Position numbers and translations under genes: made by a program. Below are positions 61,135-64,000 of a DNA stretch of 64,000 nucleotides, one piece after another. Position 1 is the first letter of the stretch; each line of letters starts with the position of its first letter. Where the stretch lies: assembly GCA_964428225.1 (NCBI GenBank), contig CAYRXS010000001.1, forward strand, positions 1-64,000, in the 5' to 3' direction. The notes below the pieces were generated by a model, which was not told the origin of the DNA, did no database searches, and saw only the letters and a list, made by a program, of their open reading frames with translations. This stretch comes from JBFMCU01 sp964428225. GTDB taxonomy: Bacteria; Planctomycetota; UBA1135; GCA-002686595.

Positions 61135-62148
61135 ATGCGAGACGATCCTTCGACCGAGCGCCGCGGCGTCGCTTCATGGTGGGCCATTCCCGCGATGGCC
61201 CTCCTGCTGTCCGTGGTGGCGGCCTGCGAGGGCCTGCAGGGACCCTCGATCCGTGATCGGCTCGCCCGGGTGACCCCACCCGCGGAGGGGCCGAGGGAGC
61301 CCCTGCTGTGGGAGGGATGGCATCCGATCGAGCTCCCCGAGGATCTGCGGAGCCCCCTCCTCGTGGTCCACGGGCTCGCTGACGACGGCTACGTGGTGGC
61401 CGCCCTGGACTACCTGGCCGCCCTGTCCGCGGCCCATCCCGGCCGAGCCGCCCTGCTCGAGGCCCAGGGGGTGCTGCGGGCCCGCCTCGGCTTCCACCGG
61501 GCCGCCGAGCACGACTTCGAGCGGGCCCTGGAGCTCGACCGGACGCGGCCGGAGCTCTGGTACGCCCTGGGCCGCACGCGCCTCGCCCTCGACCTGCCCG
61601 CCGCGGCCGTGGAGACCCTGCGGCGCGCCCTCGAGCTCGGCGCCGACGACGCCCTCGTTCATCGCGACCTCGCCCGCGCCTTCCGCACCCTCGGCCGACG
61701 GGTCGACGCGGCCCACCACTACGAGCAGATGCTCCGGCGCGACGGCGGTCGACGGACCGACCTGCTCGTCGAGGCCGCCACCCTGGCCACGGCCCGCGGC
61801 GGGCGAGGCGTGGCCCGTCCGGGCTGGGAGCGGGCTTTTGGCCTCCTGGACGAGGCCCTCACCGAGAATCCCGGCTCGACCCAGGCCTGGTTCGTCCGGG
61901 GGCTCCTGAGCGAGTACCGCGGCGATCTCCCCGGGGCGCTCGACGCCTACGGAGCCGCCCTGGAGCACGATCCCCTCCACCTGCCCTCCCTGACGAATCT
62001 CTCCCTGGTCGCCCGGCGGGCCCGGGAATCGGCGCGCTGCCGGGAGGCCGCTCGCGGCGCTCTCGCGATCGAGACGGATCCCCGACGTCGCAAGCTCCTC
62101 GAGGGGCTGATCGCGGTCTCCGCCCCGACGAGCCCCGCGCGGGAATAG
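61135..62148 (+). CDS. TPR-repeat lipoprotein
   Basis: 337 residues. Lipobox VAAC (C31) after a hydrophobic segment. From about 80 on there are 5-6 tetratricopeptide repeats, for example AALLEAQGVLRARLGFHRAAEHDFERALELDRTRPELWYALGRTRLALDLPAAAVETLRRALEL shown in sections along the chain. It is a probable scaffold for an envelope complex. GAGGAG four bases before the ATG is a clear start. Confidence 0.75.
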   Translation: MRDDPSTERRGVASWWAIPAMALLLSVVAACEGLQGPSIRDRLARVTPPAEGPREPLLWEGWHPIELPEDLRSPLLVVHGLADDGYVVAALDYLAALSAAHPGRAALLEAQGVLRARLGFHRAAEHDFERALELDRTRPELWYALGRTRLALDLPAAAVETLRRALELGADDALVHRDLARAFRTLGRRVDAAHHYEQMLRRDGGRRTDLLVEAATLATARGGRGVARPGWERAFGLLDEALTENPGSTQAWFVRGLLSEYRGDLPGALDAYGAALEHDPLHLPSLTNLSLVARRARESARCREAARGALAIETDPRRRKLLEGLIAVSAPTSPARE

Positions 62149-62171
62149 GGCCAGAGCCCGCCGCCCCGTCC

Positions 62172-63755
62172 CTACCGATCCCCGAGGGGAAGAAAGGCGA
62201 TGCGTCGGTTCGGGTAGTCGAAAACGAGGCGGAAGGGGGCCAGGAAGGCCTGGCCGATGTTGCCGAGGGTGTAAGCGTCGAGGAACGCGCCCTTGTCGAC
62301 CTGGGCGAAGCCGACCTGGGGCTTCTCGAAGCGACAGCCTCCGAGCTCGAACCACGCGAGCGTGCCGACGTAGCTCCGGCCCATGCCGCCGACCCCCATC
62401 CCCATGCGGGTCTGGACCTTGCGCCCTTCGAGGAGATCGAACCGCTCCACCGCGGGACCGTGGAAGGTGACGGTATCCGGCGCGCCCGTATCGAGCCGGA
62501 AGGGCCCTTCGCGGCCCCCCTCGAACGAGGCGTGGACCACGGGGAGGTTCTTGTGGAGGCGGAGGGCCTGCCAGCTCCCGCCTTCCAGCTCGTAGGTCGA
62601 GGGTATGAAGGCCGAGATCCTCCCCTCCGTCGCCTCCAGCTCGACGACGGCTCGGGCGAGGAACGGGTAGCCGCAGATTCCCGCGACCTCGACCCCGAAG
62701 ACGCCACTCAGGAACGCGAGGTCGATCTCGGTGAAGTGGGGATTCTCCAGGACGATCGGGCCCAGCGAGAAGCTGCTCGCCTCGCGATACCGGGCCGTCA
62801 CCAGGCCCGCCGCACCCCCCGCGGTGACCTCGCCGAACGCGGGCATCTCCAGCTCGTCCGCCACCCCCGGATCGATGACCATCCCTCCCGCCCCGGTGTC
62901 GAAGATGAACCAGCCCACGTCCTCGCCGTCCACCCGGGGATGGACGAGGAGGTGGCCGCTCATCACCTTCTTCGCCTCCAGCCGCCCCTGCGCCTCCGGG
63001 TCGTAGGTCACCCCCTCGCCGGGATGCGGATGGAAACCGAACGGATTGCGGAGGTACGCGGGCGCGGGGCCGGCCCCTTGGACGGAGAAGACGTCTTCCA
63101 GCCCGCCGGCATCGACGCTGGTGACGGTGTGGGCGATGCGATAGCCGCAGACCGTCTTCCAGTCCTCGAACGTCCACTCGTTCTCGCCGAACTCCGTCAC
63201 CAGCAGCAGCGAGCTCGGCAGCCAGCTCTCCCGATCGATGATGAGCGTCAGCTCCGTCGGAGTGTCGGGGACGCGAATCCGCAGACGGGCTTCGTCGTCG
63301 TCCTCCTCCAGGAGCTCGATGTCGAGCGGCGCGGAGGGGGCGAGGAAGTAGCCGGTGCGAATCCAGTGGACGGCGAGGGCGAGATCCCGCATCTCCATCT
63401 CGAGCTCCCGCGTGAGGCCGTACCGGTCTCGTAGCCAGGTCGTCTTCCCGTCGTGGCCCACCGCGTCGGTGAGCTTGCCGTGGACCTCGCGCACGAATTC
63501 CCCGCGCGCCGTGAAGAGCAGATCGAAGGCGACGTCGACACCCTGGTACTGCGCCGAACCGGCCAACCGCAGCCCCGATTCCGTCTCGCCCAGCGCCTTC
63601 CAGCCCACGGCCTCGCGGACGTTCGTCAGGACCGTCTCCAGCTGCTCGGCGGAGAGCGCGGCCGGAGGGCCCTCCTGCCTCGCGACGCCGAGGCAGCTCG
63701 CGACGAGCACCGCGACGAGAGTGATGCCCGAGAAGGGAAGGAACCTCGTGTTCAT
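62172..63755 (-). CDS. Lipoprotein with two retropepsin-like aspartyl protease domains
   Basis: 527 residues. Lipobox VASC (C21). Residues 40-250 form a LolA-like lipoprotein-carrier fold (VREAVGWKALGETESGLRLAGSAQYQGVDV). Two aspartyl protease units follow, each with a catalytic Asp: FIFDTGAGG (D286) and FRLDTGAPD (D422). The tandem organisation parallels a single-chain pepsin-like dimer built from two retropepsin halves, but it may also be two separate bacterial 'gag-asp' domains. It is probably periplasmic. Confidence 0.72.
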   Translation of the reverse strand: MNTRFLPFSGITLVAVLVASCLGVARQEGPPAALSAEQLETVLTNVREAVGWKALGETESGLRLAGSAQYQGVDVAFDLLFTARGEFVREVHGKLTDAVGHDGKTTWLRDRYGLTRELEMEMRDLALAVHWIRTGYFLAPSAPLDIELLEEDDDEARLRIRVPDTPTELTLIIDRESWLPSSLLLVTEFGENEWTFEDWKTVCGYRIAHTVTSVDAGGLEDVFSVQGAGPAPAYLRNPFGFHPHPGEGVTYDPEAQGRLEAKKVMSGHLLVHPRVDGEDVGWFIFDTGAGGMVIDPGVADELEMPAFGEVTAGGAAGLVTARYREASSFSLGPIVLENPHFTEIDLAFLSGVFGVEVAGICGYPFLARAVVELEATEGRISAFIPSTYELEGGSWQALRLHKNLPVVHASFEGGREGPFRLDTGAPDTVTFHGPAVERFDLLEGRKVQTRMGMGVGGMGRSYVGTLAWFELGGCRFEKPQVGFAQVDKGAFLDAYTLGNIGQAFLAPFRLVFDYPNRRIAFLPLGDR

Positions 63756-63795
63756 CTCGGTGGATCTCCGCGCGCGCTTCGGCCGGGCCGGTGCG

Positions 63796-64000
63796 CTATT
63801 CCGAGTCCTTCAGGAAGAGGTAGTAGAGCTGGCCTTCGGTCTTCACGCGGCCCGCTCGCGCCTCTGCCTCGTCCCCGATGCCGAGGTAGATGTCGGCGCG
63901 GCCCGCGGTACGGATCGCTCCCCCGGTGTCCTGGTCGAACAGGAACCGGTGGAAGGCCTCGGCCGGTTGTGACGTTCCCTCGGCGCCCTTCGCGTCCACG
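63796..64000 (-). CDS. mltA: MltA lytic murein transglycosylase, C-terminal fragment (runs off the window)
   Basis: The last 67 codons of an MltA (membrane-bound lytic murein transglycosylase A)-like protein; the 5' part lies beyond 64000. FLFDQDTGGAIRTAGRADIYLGIGDEAEARAGR and the closing GQLYYLFLK are the family's C-terminal signature, including the catalytic-region Asp (in GRADIY). MltA cleaves peptidoglycan in the periplasm. It lies just upstream of the aspartyl-protease lipoprotein on the same strand. Confidence 0.88.
   Translation of the reverse strand, partial: VDAKGAEGTSQPAEAFHRFLFDQDTGGAIRTAGRADIYLGIGDEAEARAGRVKTEGQLYYLFLKDSE

Overview
This window is GC-rich DNA (clearly above two-thirds G+C by eye) from a diderm bacterium. 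It holds about 50 protein genes, one tRNA and the chromosome replication-start region. Signs of an outer membrane are Kdo enzymes (kdsC, kdsD), an LptD-type barrel protein, a further porin-like barrel, lipoproteins and MltA. Several features fit Planctomycetota or a close uncultured relative best: secreted Asp-box/BNR and type-3-repeat proteins, a C-terminal domain I associate with planctomycete secreted proteins, an E. coli-length GyrB, and ECF sigma/anti-sigma pairs with large anti-sigma proteins. This assignment is inference; no rRNA is present to settle it.

1-8.6 kb (+ strand): hemW, a DUF502 membrane protein, pyrF, then bshC, bshB1 and bshA, which together encode the complete core bacillithiol pathway. 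A parA gene, a terminator and a small array of DnaA-box-like sites are inserted between bshB1 and bshA. 8.6-16.2 kb (+): dnaA with a good sigma-70-like promoter, a 594-bp dnaA-dnaN gap that looks like oriC, dnaN, a DciA-like DUF721 gene, gyrB and a MshEN-domain protein. 16.1-23.4 kb (-): an envelope operon kdsD > kdsC > a giant 1743-residue protein that appears to combine LptC-, LptA- and LptD-like parts > tatA/B.

23.6-27.9 kb (+): a site-2 protease whose best start is an unusual ATC, scpA, trxA, fmt, rsmB. 28-30.6 kb (-): an XRE regulator coupled to a secreted serine hydrolase, with a candidate operator upstream. 30.9-41 kb: a small membrane protein, a BNR-repeat secreted protein, a TIM-barrel isomerase-like protein, a Cys-rich small protein, a LeuA-family synthase, aspartate kinase, mgtE and a signal peptidase I with a large inserted domain. 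41-46 kb (+): a secreted HExxH protein, an ECF sigma factor, its zinc anti-sigma factor, a DUF3106 protein and selU.

46-50 kb: an alpha/beta hydrolase, a truncated GyrI-like gene remnant, an AraC/GyrI regulator, purF and tRNA-Arg(CCG). 50-57.5 kb (+): a type-3-repeat protein, a second ECF sigma/anti-sigma pair followed by an RseB-like lipoprotein, an outer-membrane barrel, and a CheY/CheX/CheC-like cluster closed by a strong terminator. 57.5-61 kb (-): HAD phosphatase > MoxR ATPase > nitrilase-type glutaminase > nadE, where the last two look like a split glutamine-dependent NAD synthetase. 61-64 kb: a TPR lipoprotein, a tandem retropepsin-like lipoprotein and the C-terminus of mltA at the edge. 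I see no insertion sequence, prophage or CRISPR array.
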